DNA of 64,000 nt from Rhyacophila brunnea (Eukaryota; Arthropoda; Insecta; Trichoptera; Rhyacophilidae): NCBI GenBank assembly GCA_022495005.1, contig JAGYXB010000691.1, forward strand, positions 310,001-374,000. The letters run 5' to 3'. Shown in pieces: positions 33,371 through 44,540 of the stretch. The notes beneath the pieces are model-generated. The model saw only the letters and a program-made list of their open reading frames with translations. It searched no databases and was not told where the DNA came from. The number at the start of each line of letters is the position of its first letter. Positions within the stretch are counted from its first letter, which is position 1. The position numbers and the translations under genes were made by a program.

Positions 33371-33744
33371 TGTAGGTATGTGCATTTAAATATGATAAAT
33401 AATTATACATCTCATTCATTCGAATATAAAGCAATATTATGTGATTATCATTAAAAGCGATCGAATATATCCAAATATTAATCTCTTTCGGGTCCCATTT
33501 ACATAATAGAAAAAGGTAAGTAGCATTATCTATAAAAAATAAATGCTTGCAGCCATAGAATAATATTTAAAAATCAAATCTTTAATTCAAAATTAACCAT
33601 AACTAATATAGTTTCCCTGTGCGAGACATTTATATCGAGACAAATGTTGATAAATAAGAAAGCAATACATATCATATCTGAGAAGAATAGACCAATTTTG
33701 ATAATAATAGGAATTTATAAAACCTAAAAATGTGGAATCAGCTT

Positions 33745-34500
33745 AAAGAGGCCTTCATCCAGCAGTGGGTTGATGACGATAATAACGATATAAATAGGTA
33801 GGTATATAAGATCATAAATTTAAAAAAATATAGCAGTTTATATGACTAAGAAGAGTAGAATTAGGTTGCGATAACCTTCATCCAGCAGTGGATTGATCTT
33901 GGTTGATGATGATAATGACGATATTATGAATGAGTAAATATAATATCAGCAATTTTGATAAATATAACAATTCATATGATCGACAGAAATACAAACAACT
34001 TAGAAAGACCTTCATTCACCAGTGGATGGATTCAGGCTCATGATGGTAAAGGCAATATAAATAGATATAATATCACCGATTTTGATAAATACAGCAATTC
34101 AAATGACATAAAGGAGTATAATCAGGCATGAGAGGCCTTTATCCAGCAGTGGATTGGTTCAGGTCGATGTTGATAAGGATGATAGAAATAGGTATAATAC
34201 ACAAATTCGTTAAACTGATAGTAGTAGAATCACGTTTCGGAACCCTTCATCTAGCAGTGGAGTGATGATGATGATGATGATGAAATTGAAGACTGTCAAG
34301 AATACAATCAACGTAGAGAGGCCGTCATCCAGCAGTGGAGTTATTAAGGCTCGCGATAATAATGGCATTATATAGATAGGTATAAAGTATAATAATACTG
34401 ATTTCGATAAATATAATATTTCATGTGTAAGTAAGGAGTAGAATAAGGCTGAGGAGGCCTTCTTCCAGCAGTGGATAGGTCCAGATTGATGATGATAAGG
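33745..34500 (+). repeat. Tandem array of seven RTE LINE 3'-tail copies
   Basis: The motif GAGGCCTTCATCCAGCAGTGG (with variants) recurs near 33752, 33877, 34010, 34132, 34243, 34319 and 34456, at about 75-140 bp spacing. Each is followed by GATGATGAT-like runs, and most by ATAAATATAGCAATTCATATGA-like text. The same motif ends the RTE LINE at about 55010-55045. The array contains only tails, without any reverse transcriptase sequence. Confidence 0.8.
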
Positions 34501-34509
34501 TTGGTAAAA

Positions 34510-35340
34510 ATAGGTTGCTATTATACAATATCACAATTTTTGTTAACTATTACAATTCGTATTAATTTATTTCATTGTTTGCAATGGCAACTTAATATGA
34601 CTATATTGTAATCTATGGAAATTAGTAGCCTAGGTAATTATTCAATAAAAAAGTGTTCGTGAACAGCCACAAAAAAGTATTTAAAAAAAATGCTAATAGA
34701 AATGTCACATTTTTTCGATTAATTCTGCAAATTCTAAATTTGAATTCTGAGATGTAAAATGAATTTGTTTTTCGAAAGAAAACAAATGACAATCTAAGTC
34801 TATTAGTTAGACAGATAAAAAGCAGTGACATGGTTTTAGATTATATTTTCGTAGTAATTAGTGAGGAAATATGTATTTATTTTGTGTTAAAACTCAAGAA
34901 TACGCCAATGTGCTGCTTACAGATTTGAATAGTTTTGCGGAATATTAATTCAGATTTCTGAAATATCGGTTACATAGAAAGAATTAAGCTACAATATAAT
35001 TAATTTGCGGTAGACGGACGGCAAGATGCGAAAATGTATGGTGACAGATATAAAACGCGATTTAAAAATGATTTTATCTGTGATTGTGTCGAGTTTTATC
35101 AGATTGTGCCGGATTCAAATGGAAGTGGATTCGAGACTTCAAAAATTGAAATGAATTCCTTTAATAATTAACAAAGTGTATTTAAATAAAAAAAGTTGAC
35201 GTATTTTCCAAAATCTCTTAGGATAATAATATATAGGAGATTATGTGTCAATGATAAATTCAATTTTACAACGTCACATGCTATCACGGGAAGCTGTCGC
35301 TACAGGAAAAAAAATGTGAATGTCGTTTTTATAGTAACTT
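34510..35340. other. AT-rich stretch without recognised genes
   Basis: No gene, repeat shared with the rest of the window, or terminal repeat was recognised. Confidence 0.4.
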
Positions 35341-35346
35341 TAAATC

Positions 35347-35545
35347 AGTGTTCGCCAAACGGTCGCTCGTGAGCTACCGGCTGCATTTTCGGTAGCTCAC
35401 GTAGGATATTTTGTCATATTTATAAATTTGCCTTTAATTATTTTGAAATGAAATATTTATCGAACTGACTCACAGATGATAGAAACAGACCCACCAGATG
35501 TACATCTTGATAATTGCATTCGGACGGGAGAGACATCCCAATGAG
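35347..35545. repeat. Possible hAT end fragment
   Basis: CAGTGTTCGCCAAACGG at 35347 has the form of hAT termini seen elsewhere in the window (CAGTGNTTNCCAA). It is followed by a GAGCTACCGG inverted pair. No matching right end or target duplication was found, so the element is probably truncated. Confidence 0.3.
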
Positions 35546-35546
35546 T

Positions 35547-35655
35547 ATTGTTTTCAAGCAAATTGACATTTTCCTCTGACTAGTGATAGACAAAACATCG
35601 AGAGCGTCGACAGCTTCAAGTAACTGGGGGTACACAACACGGGAGATGGCATTTT
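35547..35655 (+). pseudogene. Short LINE reverse-transcriptase fragment at the edge of unit B
   Basis: Plus-strand translation gives 'LTSDRQNIESVDSFK', stop, 'LGVHNTGDGIL', which closely matches 'LISDGQNIKSVDSFKYLGVH' in the LINE fragment at 62290-63320. It abuts the first base of unit B homology (about 35655), so it marks the duplication breakpoint. Confidence 0.6.
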
Positions 35656-35778
35656 GAAAAATTTAGAAGAGGACAATTACATTCATATGGCTAGTCAACA
35701 GAATGTGTCAATTTATGCTTTTTCAAATATTTTGTCATAGAAAATTTACTTGAGCAAACATCGCATTGACATGGTTTT
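35655..35778 (-). pseudogene. Degenerate zinc-finger remnant beyond the stop of unit B
   Basis: Matches 13410-13530 in unit A and 47935-48056 in unit C. It contains a minus-strand finger ending YLKKHK-type text after the stop. The remnant is cut off on its left by LINE sequence. Confidence 0.6.
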
Positions 35779-37503
35779 TCAGCAGTAGGTATGTGTCTTT
35801 TTATGCTTTTTTAAATAGTTGAGACGCGAAAATTTCTTCGAGCATACTTCGCATTGATGCGGTTTTTCACTAGTATGAGTGAGTTTATGCTTTTTTAGAT
35901 ACCTGAGATGCGAAAATTTAGATACGCAAACATCGCATTGATATGGTTTTTCACTAGTATGAGAAAGTTTATGCATTCTTAAATTGGTGGGATGCAAAAA
36001 TTTTGTTAAGCAAACATCGCATTGATACGGCTTTTCACCAGTATGTATCATTTTATGCGTGTTTAGAGCGCCCAGCTGCGAAAATTTCTTAGAACAAACA
36101 TCGCATAGATATGGTTTTTCACCGGTATGTGTCCTTTTATGAACTTTTAGAGACTTGAGCTCCAAAAATTTTGATGAGCATTCTTCACATTGATATGGTT
36201 TTTCACCAGTGTGTGTCATTTTATGCTTTTTTAGATGGTTGAGCCGCAAAAATTTCTTTGAGCACACTTCGCAATGATATGGTCTTTCACCAGTATGTGT
36301 CATTTTATGCGTTTTTAGTTGGTCGATCCTCCAAAATTTGGATAAGCAAACGTCGCAAGTAAATGGTTTGTCACCAGTGTGTTTCATTTTATGTATTTTC
36401 AGAGACCTGAGTAAGACAAATTTAGAACAGCAAACATCACACTCATATGGCTTGTTATCAGTATGTATCACATAATGCGTTAAAGTATGTCTCTTTTTAT
36501 GTTTTGTTAAATAGCTCATTTTAGAAAATTTTGATGAACACAGGTCACATTCATATGGTTTCTCTCCGGTGTGAGTATTTTGGTGTGCTTTTAAATAGCT
36601 ACGCAGGGAGAATTTTGATAAGCACAGTTTGCATTGATATGGTTTTTCAACAGTATGTGTCATTTTATGCTTTCTTAGAGTGCCGGGCAGTGAAAATTTT
36701 GTTGAACATATATCGCATTGATATGGTTTTTCATTAGTATGTCTCTTTTTATGTTTTGTTAAATAGTCCATGCTAGAAAATTTTGATGAACAGAGGTCAC
36801 ATTGATGCGGTTTTTCTCCAGTGTGAGTATTTTGATGCGTTTTTAATAAGCTACGCTGGGAGAATTTTGATGAACACAGTTTGCATTGAAATGGTTTTTC
36901 ACCAGTATGTGTCATTTTATGCACTTTAAGAGTGTTCGGATGTGAAAATTTTGTTGAACATATATCGCATTGATATGGTCTTTCACCAGTATGCCTCCTT
37001 TTATGAGCTTTTAGACGACTGGCACCAGAGGATTTAAAAGAGCACACATCACATTGATATGGTTTTTCACCGGTATGTGTCATTTTATGCATTTTTAATT
37101 TGCATAACGATGAAAATGATTTTGAGCATACATCGCATTGATGTTGTTTTTTAGCAGTACGTGCACTGTTATTTGTTTTGTGATCTAAGATTGATTTCAT
37201 ACAGAAAACAATGTGTTCTTTTAGCGAACTCAAAGATTCGAATATAGAGTAACATACACTACAAACAAAATTACGAGGATAACATATCACTTTACTCAGT
37301 TTAATCTGAACCACCTTCGGCAAATACGTGGACTGTATTTCTTGTTTAATGTTTCGTTCATCTATAGTTATCTTGGGATGCTGTGTTTTCTCAACTTGGA
37401 ATGCAGATTTGGAATCGACTGTGAGATTACGCCCTTTCATAGTTCTGTCGAAAATCACGATGGGCAAGGGACTCTCACACTTAATGTGGCGCTGAGTAGA
37501 AGT
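35779..37503 (-). CDS. C2H2 zinc-finger protein, finger exon of unit B (16 fingers)
   Basis: 574 residues plus a stop, from the splice site TTTTTTAG|ACTTCTACTCAG. The frame is open throughout; the TTG at 37467 is internal. After the lead segment and the atypical first finger (FVCSVCYS...HIVFC) come 16 C2H2 fingers. Fingers 3-5 and 6-8 are a duplicated trio (CDICSTKF, CKLC, CDLCSSKF). Between fingers 8 and 9 a piece 'LTHYVIHTDNKP' is what remains of the finger that reads KCKVCSSKFSRLSRL in unit A, lost by an in-frame deletion. Finger 2 has Ser for the usual core Phe (CSFKSS), so it may fold poorly. With its upstream exons the model is 674 residues. It is presumably a DNA-binding nuclear protein. 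Confidence 0.85.
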   Translation of the reverse strand, partial: TSTQRHIKCESPLPIVIFDRTMKGRNLTVDSKSAFQVEKTQHPKITIDERNIKQEIQSTYLPKVVQIKLSKVICYPRNFVCSVCYSIFESLSSLKEHIVFCMKSILDHKTNNSARTAKKQHQCDVCSKSFSSLCKLKMHKMTHTGEKPYQCDVCSFKSSGASRLKAHKRRHTGERPYQCDICSTKFSHPNTLKVHKMTHTGEKPFQCKLCSSKFSQRSLLKTHQNTHTGEKPHQCDLCSSKFSSMDYLTKHKKRHTNEKPYQCDICSTKFSLPGTLRKHKMTHTVEKPYQCKLCLSKFSLRSYLKAHQNTHTGEKPYECDLCSSKFSKMSYLTKHKKRHTLTHYVIHTDNKPYECDVCCSKFVLLRSLKIHKMKHTGDKPFTCDVCLSKFWRIDQLKTHKMTHTGERPYHCEVCSKKFLRLNHLKKHKMTHTGEKPYQCEECSSKFLELKSLKVHKRTHTGEKPYLCDVCSKKFSQLGALNTHKMIHTGEKPYQCDVCLTKFLHPTNLRMHKLSHTSEKPYQCDVCVSKFSHLRYLKKHKLTHTSEKPHQCEVCSKKFSRLNYLKKHKKTHTYC

Positions 37504-37509
37504 CTAAAA

Positions 37510-38410
37510 AACAATACATTTTGTTTTATTCTATCCAATTGCGTAAAATAATGATAAATAATTCAGTATATTATGTGTTGTCTGGAGATAAGAAATATGA
37601 AAGTATTTGATTCGAAAAGAAAAATACATATCGAAACCAAACCACAAAAATCATAATATAAGTCTTATCGGTGTGATCGGTAAATCATTCCACGTGACAC
37701 AATACTGCATGCATCCACGATGGACGTTTTGGTCTGATTCTTGTTACAGCATTGCATGAGAGTATCGACATAAATTACCATTACTGCGACAACTAATATC
37801 GAACATACATAATTTAAAATAATAATTAAACATTTATAAATAATAAATATAAATAAAAATATAACCAACAGATTTTTTTTTTGAAAAAGTAAGTCAGCCG
37901 GTAGGAAGTGTTTTCAAAATTATGTATGTTCAATAATTAGAATGTTACATTTTTAAATATTGTGAATAATCCGTGTAATAAAAGAAATGATAAAAATTAT
38001 TAGCAAGTTCAAGTAAGTTACAACAGAACATTTTGGAGTGGTCCTTGACATCGGTAAGTAATGAAAAAGTATCTACATTGATTTAAAATACTAACGCTGA
38101 TCGCCTTCGGAGATCGGAGAGCGCTTCAGAGAATATTAAGGGCTAATAGCCAAAAACTTTCGCAATTAACGAGGAAGTATGGCAGCTGTAGCATAGTGAA
38201 CTATGCGCACGGGCGCAAACCCCAAGATATGCAGGTTCGTTACCAAAACATTTCTATAGGTTGCATTATATTTTCCGAGAAGTATTTTCAAAATTATGCA
38301 TGTTCAATAATAAAATTAGAATGGTAGATTCGTAAATCTTGTAAATTTTTCGTTGAACAAAAAAAATAGTTATTAAACGAATATCAATTCTTAATAATGA
38401 TCCGATAATA
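37510..38410. repeat. Intron 2 of unit B with deleted tRNA-like foldback element
   Basis: Colinear intron sequence (37510-37870) is followed by foldback-family sequence in which AAGTCAGCCGGTAGGAA joins GTGTTTTCAAAATTATG directly (about 37890-37925), removing the tRNA-like core present in units A and C. A second half with GGCAGCTGTAGCATAG and ATGCAGGTTCGTTACC lies at about 38179-38250. Confidence 0.5.
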
Positions 38411-38604
38411 AGTATTGATTGGTACTCTATGATAACATTTTCATGGTTACGTGTTAAAACTGTGAACTAACATGCTCCTCCCATTTTTAAGCGCACTTCC
38501 ATTATAAACTAACAACCTCCTCCCATAAGTCGAAAACCAACAGCGCCTTCCGTCACGTAGATATTGTCACCAAGAAGATATTGTCGTACTATAGATACTT
38601 TCGT

Positions 38605-39075
38605 TTAAAACGTTGTAATGGAAACCTTTGTGTGGTTTTGTTTCTGCGCTTTTTATTATGTTGTCAGTCAGTCATGAAATGCGTCAATTACATTGAGATA
38701 CTTTACGAGCTGTTTGCTGGCGAATTTAAAAGCGGCGATTCAGCTACTGCAATTATGATGATGACACAGAAAACTTTCCATTCGCTGAGAAGCCAACAAG
38801 CTAGCGACTAATTTGACAAATCGTAGTTCGTTTTTACCGGGAGGTCGCTACCATGCTCTACTGCGCAAAGGCAGTAGACCCAAACGCCAGCTTGTAGCGT
38901 GTAAAGTTGACCGGCTTTCAACTTTTCTCTGTAGATTATTTACTATCTGCTTGTTAGCTTGTTCAATGATGACACTGGTATACTTTACAGGCAGATTGTA
39001 AACTCGCCAACAAGCAGCTCGTAAAGTAGCTCAATGTCATTGACGCTTTACGGTCCAAATCAGTGGAGGGATTAA
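38605..39075. other. Conserved intronic block of unit B
   Basis: Counterpart of 16290-16780 and 50365-50835. Immediately before it, 38410-38600 (shared with unit C at 50180-50350) contains CATGCTCCTCCCATTTTTAAGC. This is absent from unit A. Confidence 0.45.
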
Positions 39076-39212
39076 TAATATTAATCACAGCTCTCTAACA
39101 ACTTGTAGGTACATACTGTCTGTGGCTCAATGTTAAAATGTCCAATCTCCACTGATCATCAAGTGAAGAGCACATGGAATAAAATGGCATGCAAGACGAT
39201 ATACAAACGAAC

Positions 39213-39362
39213 CTGATCTATCGTCGTGTGTTGCCCATATGAGCATCCGGGTTTCGAATCGTCATAAATGTCCGGGCGCATTTGGTTTTCAACAAACATC
39301 TCATTGTTATCTCCACCTTCATTGTCAGTCTCGGATTTTATATTACTTTTAGTTGCAGGGTT
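39213..39362 (-). CDS. Second coding exon of zinc-finger unit B
   Basis: 50 codons, phase 0, bounded by TTTTTAG|AACCCT and ATCAG|GTTCGT. It reads NPATKSNIKSETDNEGGDNN and ends with the QHTTIDQ segment. Compared with unit A it has Asp-Asn-Glu for Tyr-Asn-Asp, and Asp for Glu before IYDDSKPG. The acidic character and the PGCSYG motif are kept. It connects 41584-41733 to 35779-37503. Confidence 0.7.
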
Positions 39363-39479
39363 CTAAAAATAAATAATAATATTATGTAACAATATAGCGA
39401 TCTTCCGCAACAGATTTACTCCACTGATGGACTAAGGCCTCCCCAATCGTCTATTACCGCTCAAATAAATCAAATTGAT

Positions 39480-40048
39480 TTCAAATAATTAATAATAAGT
39501 TTTTAACATTTATTTTTATTTACAAAAATATATTATACTTATAAAACATAATAAGGGATGAAATAATAAATAAAAAAATAAATACTATTCTAATAGTAAC
39601 AGCCAAGGCGCAATCCGTTCTGGAGGGCCGGACATAAAATACTATCCTACTAAATTTAACATAATACTGAAGCTGCTAAATAAGTTATTTCTGATAATAA
39701 AAAACAAATTGATATGCATACTGTATACTTACCAATAATTATTTAAATAATTCCCTATGCTTATTTAAATACTTCAATAGAGATTATTTTTATACCTAGC
39801 AATAATCATTTTTACTTGCTGTTTTTAACAAAATACTAAATACTAAATACTAGATATTAAAATATCTGTGTAATACAATATGGCAATATGAAAATAATTC
39901 TAATAGAAGTAAAGGTCAAACAAGAGACCACTAAATTAAAATCAAATATAAAATATGCAAACGTTATTAATGGTATTAACATGTAGTAAAAAAAAAACAA
40001 AATTGGATGGAACAAACAAACAACAAACTCTGTATTGTATATAATACT
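39480..40048. other. Intron 1 sequence of unit B, 3' part
   Basis: Colinear with unit A 17160-17715 and unit C 51240-51818, but lacking the ACCCGGCTTCGC stretch that both of those keep, and with some local duplication (TACTAAATACTAAATACTAGA). No gene. Confidence 0.5.
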
Positions 40049-40828
40049 AATTCCTAAACCTTCGGTGTGCGCACAACAACTGATCATCGCAATCGGATGA
40101 ATGGTATAGGATGCGAATAGAAGTAGATTATGATTTTCTTGTTTGGAAAACTTTGTGGACATGCGCACGACAACTTACCAAAGTTTCATTGCGATCGGAT
40201 GAATGGTATAGGAACGCATACGATTAGAAGAAGAAAAAGATGGTTGTACTAATTCAGAAACCGTCACAGGTGTGCGCACAACAACTGACAAAAGTTTAAT
40301 CGCAATCGGATGTACGGTATAGGAACAGATACGAATAGCAGAAGAAGAAGATGGTTGTAATAATTCAGAAATATTCGTGGGCATGCGCATGATAACTCAC
40401 CAAAGTTTCATTGCAATCCGATGATCGGTATAGGAACGCATACGAATAGAAGAAGATGTTTGTAATAATTCAGAAACCTTCGCAGCGTGTGCACAACAAC
40501 TGGTCAACATTTCATCGCAATCGGATGCATGGTATAAGCACGCATACGAATAGAAGAAAAACAAAATAGTTGTATCAATTCAGAAACCTTTGCGGGCATG
40601 AGGACAACACTTGATCAAAATTTCATTGCAATCAGATGAATGGTATACGGATGCATACGCATAGAAGAAGAAGAAGAAGATGGTTGTACTAATTCAGAAA
40701 CCTTCGCGGGCGTGCGCACAACAACTGGTCAAAATTTCATCGCAATCAGATGAATGGTATAAGCACTCATACGAATAGAAGAAGATAGAATAGAAGAAGA
40801 AGATGGTTGTACTAATTCAGAAAGTACT
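40049..40828. repeat. Seven-unit ~105-110-bp minisatellite in intron 1 of unit B
   Basis: Same unit as in 17715-18380. GATGAATGGTATAGG-like cores lie near 40094, 40197, 40308, 40419, 40523, 40636 and 40750. One more unit than unit A, so the array length changed after duplication. Confidence 0.75.
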
Positions 40829-40834
40829 AGTTAT

Positions 40835-41583
40835 AATGGGAGAGGACGTTATTGTGATTGTGAATTACAACTAAGGTCTTTGCATTCGACTCTAGAAAGG
40901 AAATAGGATGGATGTAATCCACACAAATTAAATTTTACAGATGACACAAAAACGGTTTTTGTTGTGGTTTTCGGTCAAAGTTAAAATACAAAATATACAT
41001 AAACGTGAAGTGCATGATAATCAATAATTTGTTTTCGTTATTCTTAATCTGATGTTAATTATTGAGTTAATTAAAGAAAACCCAACAAAAATGTTCGTTC
41101 TTCCCACTTCACTTCCATCTTTTTTTTTAAATGCCTTCTAAGTTTAGATAATCAACCAGCTTTTTCAACTTACGTCATTTGGACACAACCGGTTTTTATT
41201 CGTGGCCAATGTTACTATAAAATAAAACCATTTTTAAAAAACTGAGGGTTACGTCATGTTTCCTCACTACAGTCGAATTTAATAACAATTGGGAAACACA
41301 AAACTAAAAAGAAGCGGGTTGCCGTCTGGCTGAGCTTCAACAATGTTTAATTTTCGAGCGTGTAGAGATAATGTAGGATGAAAATTTAAACACGTGTTAT
41401 GTTAGGTTAGGAATTATCCCATTTTACTTATCGCGTTGCTGAATATAATACGGAGTCAAAACAAAGATAGGTACCTACCTAATTTTAATAAATATTGAGC
41501 AAATTCTAAATAAGGTATAATTTCACGAGGCATCATTGTATCTAACGGTCTGAAGACCGTAAAATAAGTTCTGAAAAACTAAC
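40835..41583 (-). other. Intron 1 sequence of unit B, 5' part
   Basis: Colinear with 254-981 and 18388-19111, up to the exon 1 splice donor. No gene. Confidence 0.6.
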
Positions 41584-41733
41584 CTCAAACATAAAGATGG
41601 CATCGACAACAATCTCTTGCTTCAACGGGTAAGGGCTGGCTTCCGGGCTGTTCGATGTTTTGATCGCTAGATCAGACCAACTCTGACCTTCCTCGCCTGA
41701 TTCACTATCTTTCGGTTCGCGTTTTACCTCCAT
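41584..41733 (-). CDS. First coding exon of zinc-finger unit B
   Basis: 50 codons from the ATG at 41733, starting MEVKREPKDSESGEEG and ending at GAG|GTTAGT in phase 0. It differs from unit A at few positions (Gly for Val in ESGEE, Val-Val-Asp for Val-Asp-Asp, Ile-Phe-Met-Phe near the end). No domain was recognised. The CRE-like site upstream is conserved. Confidence 0.7.
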
Positions 41734-41782
41734 TATATGTGATTAGTTTCACTATGTACCGACGTTGCAGATAAAATGATAA

Positions 41783-41792
41783 GTGACGTCAC
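41783..41792. promoter_or_regulatory. CRE-like palindrome upstream of exon 1, unit B
   Basis: GTGACGTCAC about 50 bp upstream of the ATG, as in units 0 and A. Confidence 0.5.
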
Positions 41793-42000
41793 CTACGTTT
41801 TCTGATTGGCATTGAACGTATATTATTATCTATGGCCATTGTCAATAATTCTGCACAGTATTGCCCGCCAGACGTCAAAATGTTTGTTATTTTTCATATT
41901 GTAAAGCAGCAGGTTGAAATAGGGACATGATTTGTGTTTAAAAGTAAAAAGTGTGTATGCTAATTATAGACATTAATTATTTTAATATATTTATATTTTA

Positions 42001-42630
42001 AATTAACTATTTCTTTTATTCAAACGAATAATTCACAAGATTTAAGAATATATCATTCTGATTATTGAACATTATATTATTTAGAAAAACACTAACTGAG
42101 AGAGTATATCACAACCAATAGAAAAAACTTTTTTGAAAAAAGTTAGCCAACCGGTCGGGAATCGAACCCGGCATCTCCAACGGGTAAACGCCCCAAACTA
42201 GTCGCATTCAGCCATTATGCTATGGAAGACATACTAATGACGATAAATATTTAAGCTATTGGCTATTAAATACCTACCACTCAGCGCTCTTCGAAATCAT
42301 GTTACTTCGGCAATCGATTTTTGTTTATTAAATCAAAGTAGGTAGTTATTTTACTATTACAACGATTACTAACCGACGTCTAGGAATTTCCCCAATATTT
42401 TTTTAAGCAACTTTGGAGATGCCGGGTTCGATTCCCGACCGGTTGGCTTACTTTTTTCAAAAAAGTTTTTTCTATTGGTTGTGATATACTCTCTCAGTTA
42501 GTGTTTTTCTAAATAATATAATGTTCAATAATCAGAATGATATATTCTTAAATCTTGTGAATTATTCGTTTGAATAAAAGAAATAGGTTGTGATATACTC
42601 TCTCAGTTAGTGTTTTTCTAAATAATATAA
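42001..42630. mobile_element. Foldback element with ~174-bp near-identical inverted arms containing tRNA-like sequence
   Basis: The left arm (42007-42180) and right arm (42413-42586) are reverse complements with almost no differences. Each arm holds a Pol III B-box-like GGTTCGATTCC within GGAGATGCCGGGTTCGATTC. Reading out of the left arm, an A-box-like TAGCATAATGGC lies in the spacer. A partial second copy of inner arm sequence (42587-42630) follows the right arm. The insertion is flanked by TTTATATTTTA (41990-42000 and 42631-42641), an apparent 11-bp duplication. The same site in unit A (about 19520-19535) is uninterrupted. Long arms plus a 9-11-bp duplication would fit a MULE/foldback-type element, but the AT-rich duplication is not decisive. 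No protein is encoded. Confidence 0.7.
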
Positions 42631-42641
42631 TTTATATTTTA

Positions 42642-44540
42642 TTTCACAGTGAGATATTATATTTTTCGAATACGACACGAAAAATGTCGTTTTATGAAGT
42701 ACCTATTGAGTACTTATTAATAATTAAGTAAGTACCTAGTGGTAATTGTGTAATATTGTATAGACGTCATGTAGGTATATTATTCTAATTCAGATTTCCA
42801 AAAAATTCAGTTCTTCATAAATTATTATTATTATGAATTGGTGCAGACGAGAATAAGTGCCTGGTTCCATCCTTACGCTTTTAGACTTGTGGGAGGCTAC
42901 GTTGTTCCGCTGAAAGAGTTCACAAAACCATGAATATAGTAAATTTTATGAATCTGCTTCAGGTGCGATTAATACTTGTGCTTTTTATATATACTTTTTT
43001 AAAAGTATTCCATCAGCAACTTGATAAAACTTATTTTCGGAAATTTGGAAAATCAAATTCATTTTATTTTCAGTCAATGCCAAAGATGGACGTTGACGTT
43101 TCCTTCGAGGATATGCATTCAGAAACAGCGCTCGCCCAGCGAATTCCTTCGTTTCTCCCTTTACACCTCGACTGTGTATGAAAGCATAAAATGTCTATAT
43201 TACTATCAAATAAATATAAAATTCTTCGTCGGCAGGCATTAAAAATTAATACTTTACTAGACGCATAACGAAGCTATGGCACGCGAACATTTTCATTTTG
43301 AAGCATTTTTGAGTACTTACTATTTTATATAGTAGGTAGGTACTTACTTACTTATATTTAAAAAATATTTGTTTTTTATTTGATTGAGATTGTCTGACAT
43401 ATTGATTTGAAAACAAAACCAAATAATTATAAGACCTTTCTCGTTTCGAATATTAAATTATAATACTTAGCTTTCAACATTAAGGTGAATTGAGTGATAG
43501 TTACGAAACGCTTTTTCGTAAACATGACCTTAAACTGGCGTAAACATATTTATTTATAATTGTTCGAGCATATCAACGTCTTCCTCTCTACTAATATGTA
43601 TTACTAATTATGATAATGGCTGAAAATACAAAAGATTTAACAACATTTATAAAATGTTTGTTTGATAATCAAATCTGCGTGACAAGGTTTGCCATTTGGA
43701 AAATCCACACGTTAAAAAAGTATTTTTAGTAAAAACGTACTAACTCTAAAATAATTTTATATATTTTTTTATCATACTATTAATAATGTACTTACAAGCG
43801 ACGTTTAATATTCTAAAGTGTAGACTGAAGAGTATATATATAAGTTATTTGTTATTGTCGTTTAGAACTGACTGCATTTAGCAAGCTTCTTACTGTATTA
43901 TGATATTATACACAGAAGAAGTTTACTTACGTTTATCATCACTTGAAATTATTAATAAACACAAAACCATCATATCACATAAACTCCAAGATCTCAAGAT
44001 TCACCTTTTAACGAATTCAATAAACATGCTCCAACAAGTGAACACGACAGCCACGTCAGTATAGGCACTCTATAGAATAATGATTGGTCAACCATATACA
44101 GCAAAGGGAGGGGCAGGAAAGGTAGGACCACTCGTTGTCGATAATTTTCCGAATGCCTTGGCTTGTACTTGAGTCGGCTTTGAATGCTCCTTAGAATATC
44201 GAAGTGCAAGGCCAGATGAGCGCGCGGGTAGCGGTGCGTGAAACTCAAACGTATAACCGTGTATGTAATTCCCAAAAAAGACACACCTGTCTATAATATA
44301 CCTACGGTTATACGCTCTACCGCTCTGTTCTAACACTAACGGCGGCCATCTTGTGATTTGTTTTGTTTTTCTACATTAAAGTGGGTGAATGTGGAATTTA
44401 TTTTTTGGTATTACCTACTGTAATCAACTAAAATATGTTTAATTAAAATGTTTGAAGTACTTATTTAAAGAAAAATCTTCTTTAGTCAATAAAAGTAGTT
44501 AAGAAAAAATATTACATGCCGTGGGTTACCCCGTTTTTTG
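42642..44540. other. Upstream duplicated block of unit B
   Basis: Counterpart of 19530-21400 in unit A. Strongly conserved stretches include 43440-44000 and 44040-44360 (AAAGGGAGGGGCAGGAAAGG, CTTGTACTTGAGTCGGCTTT). Open frames such as 42930-43181 and 43994-44284 are not preserved in unit A as equal frames. Similarity stops near 44540, where unit A continues into block P and unit B does not. Confidence 0.5.

Noticed and set aside
33745..34500. CRISPR-like array
   Set aside because: The repeats are RTE LINE tails with irregular spacing in a eukaryotic genome.
42120..42220. True tRNA gene
   Set aside because: A- and B-box-like motifs are present but lie in an inverted-repeat element, and I could not draw a full cloverleaf with a 7-bp acceptor stem.
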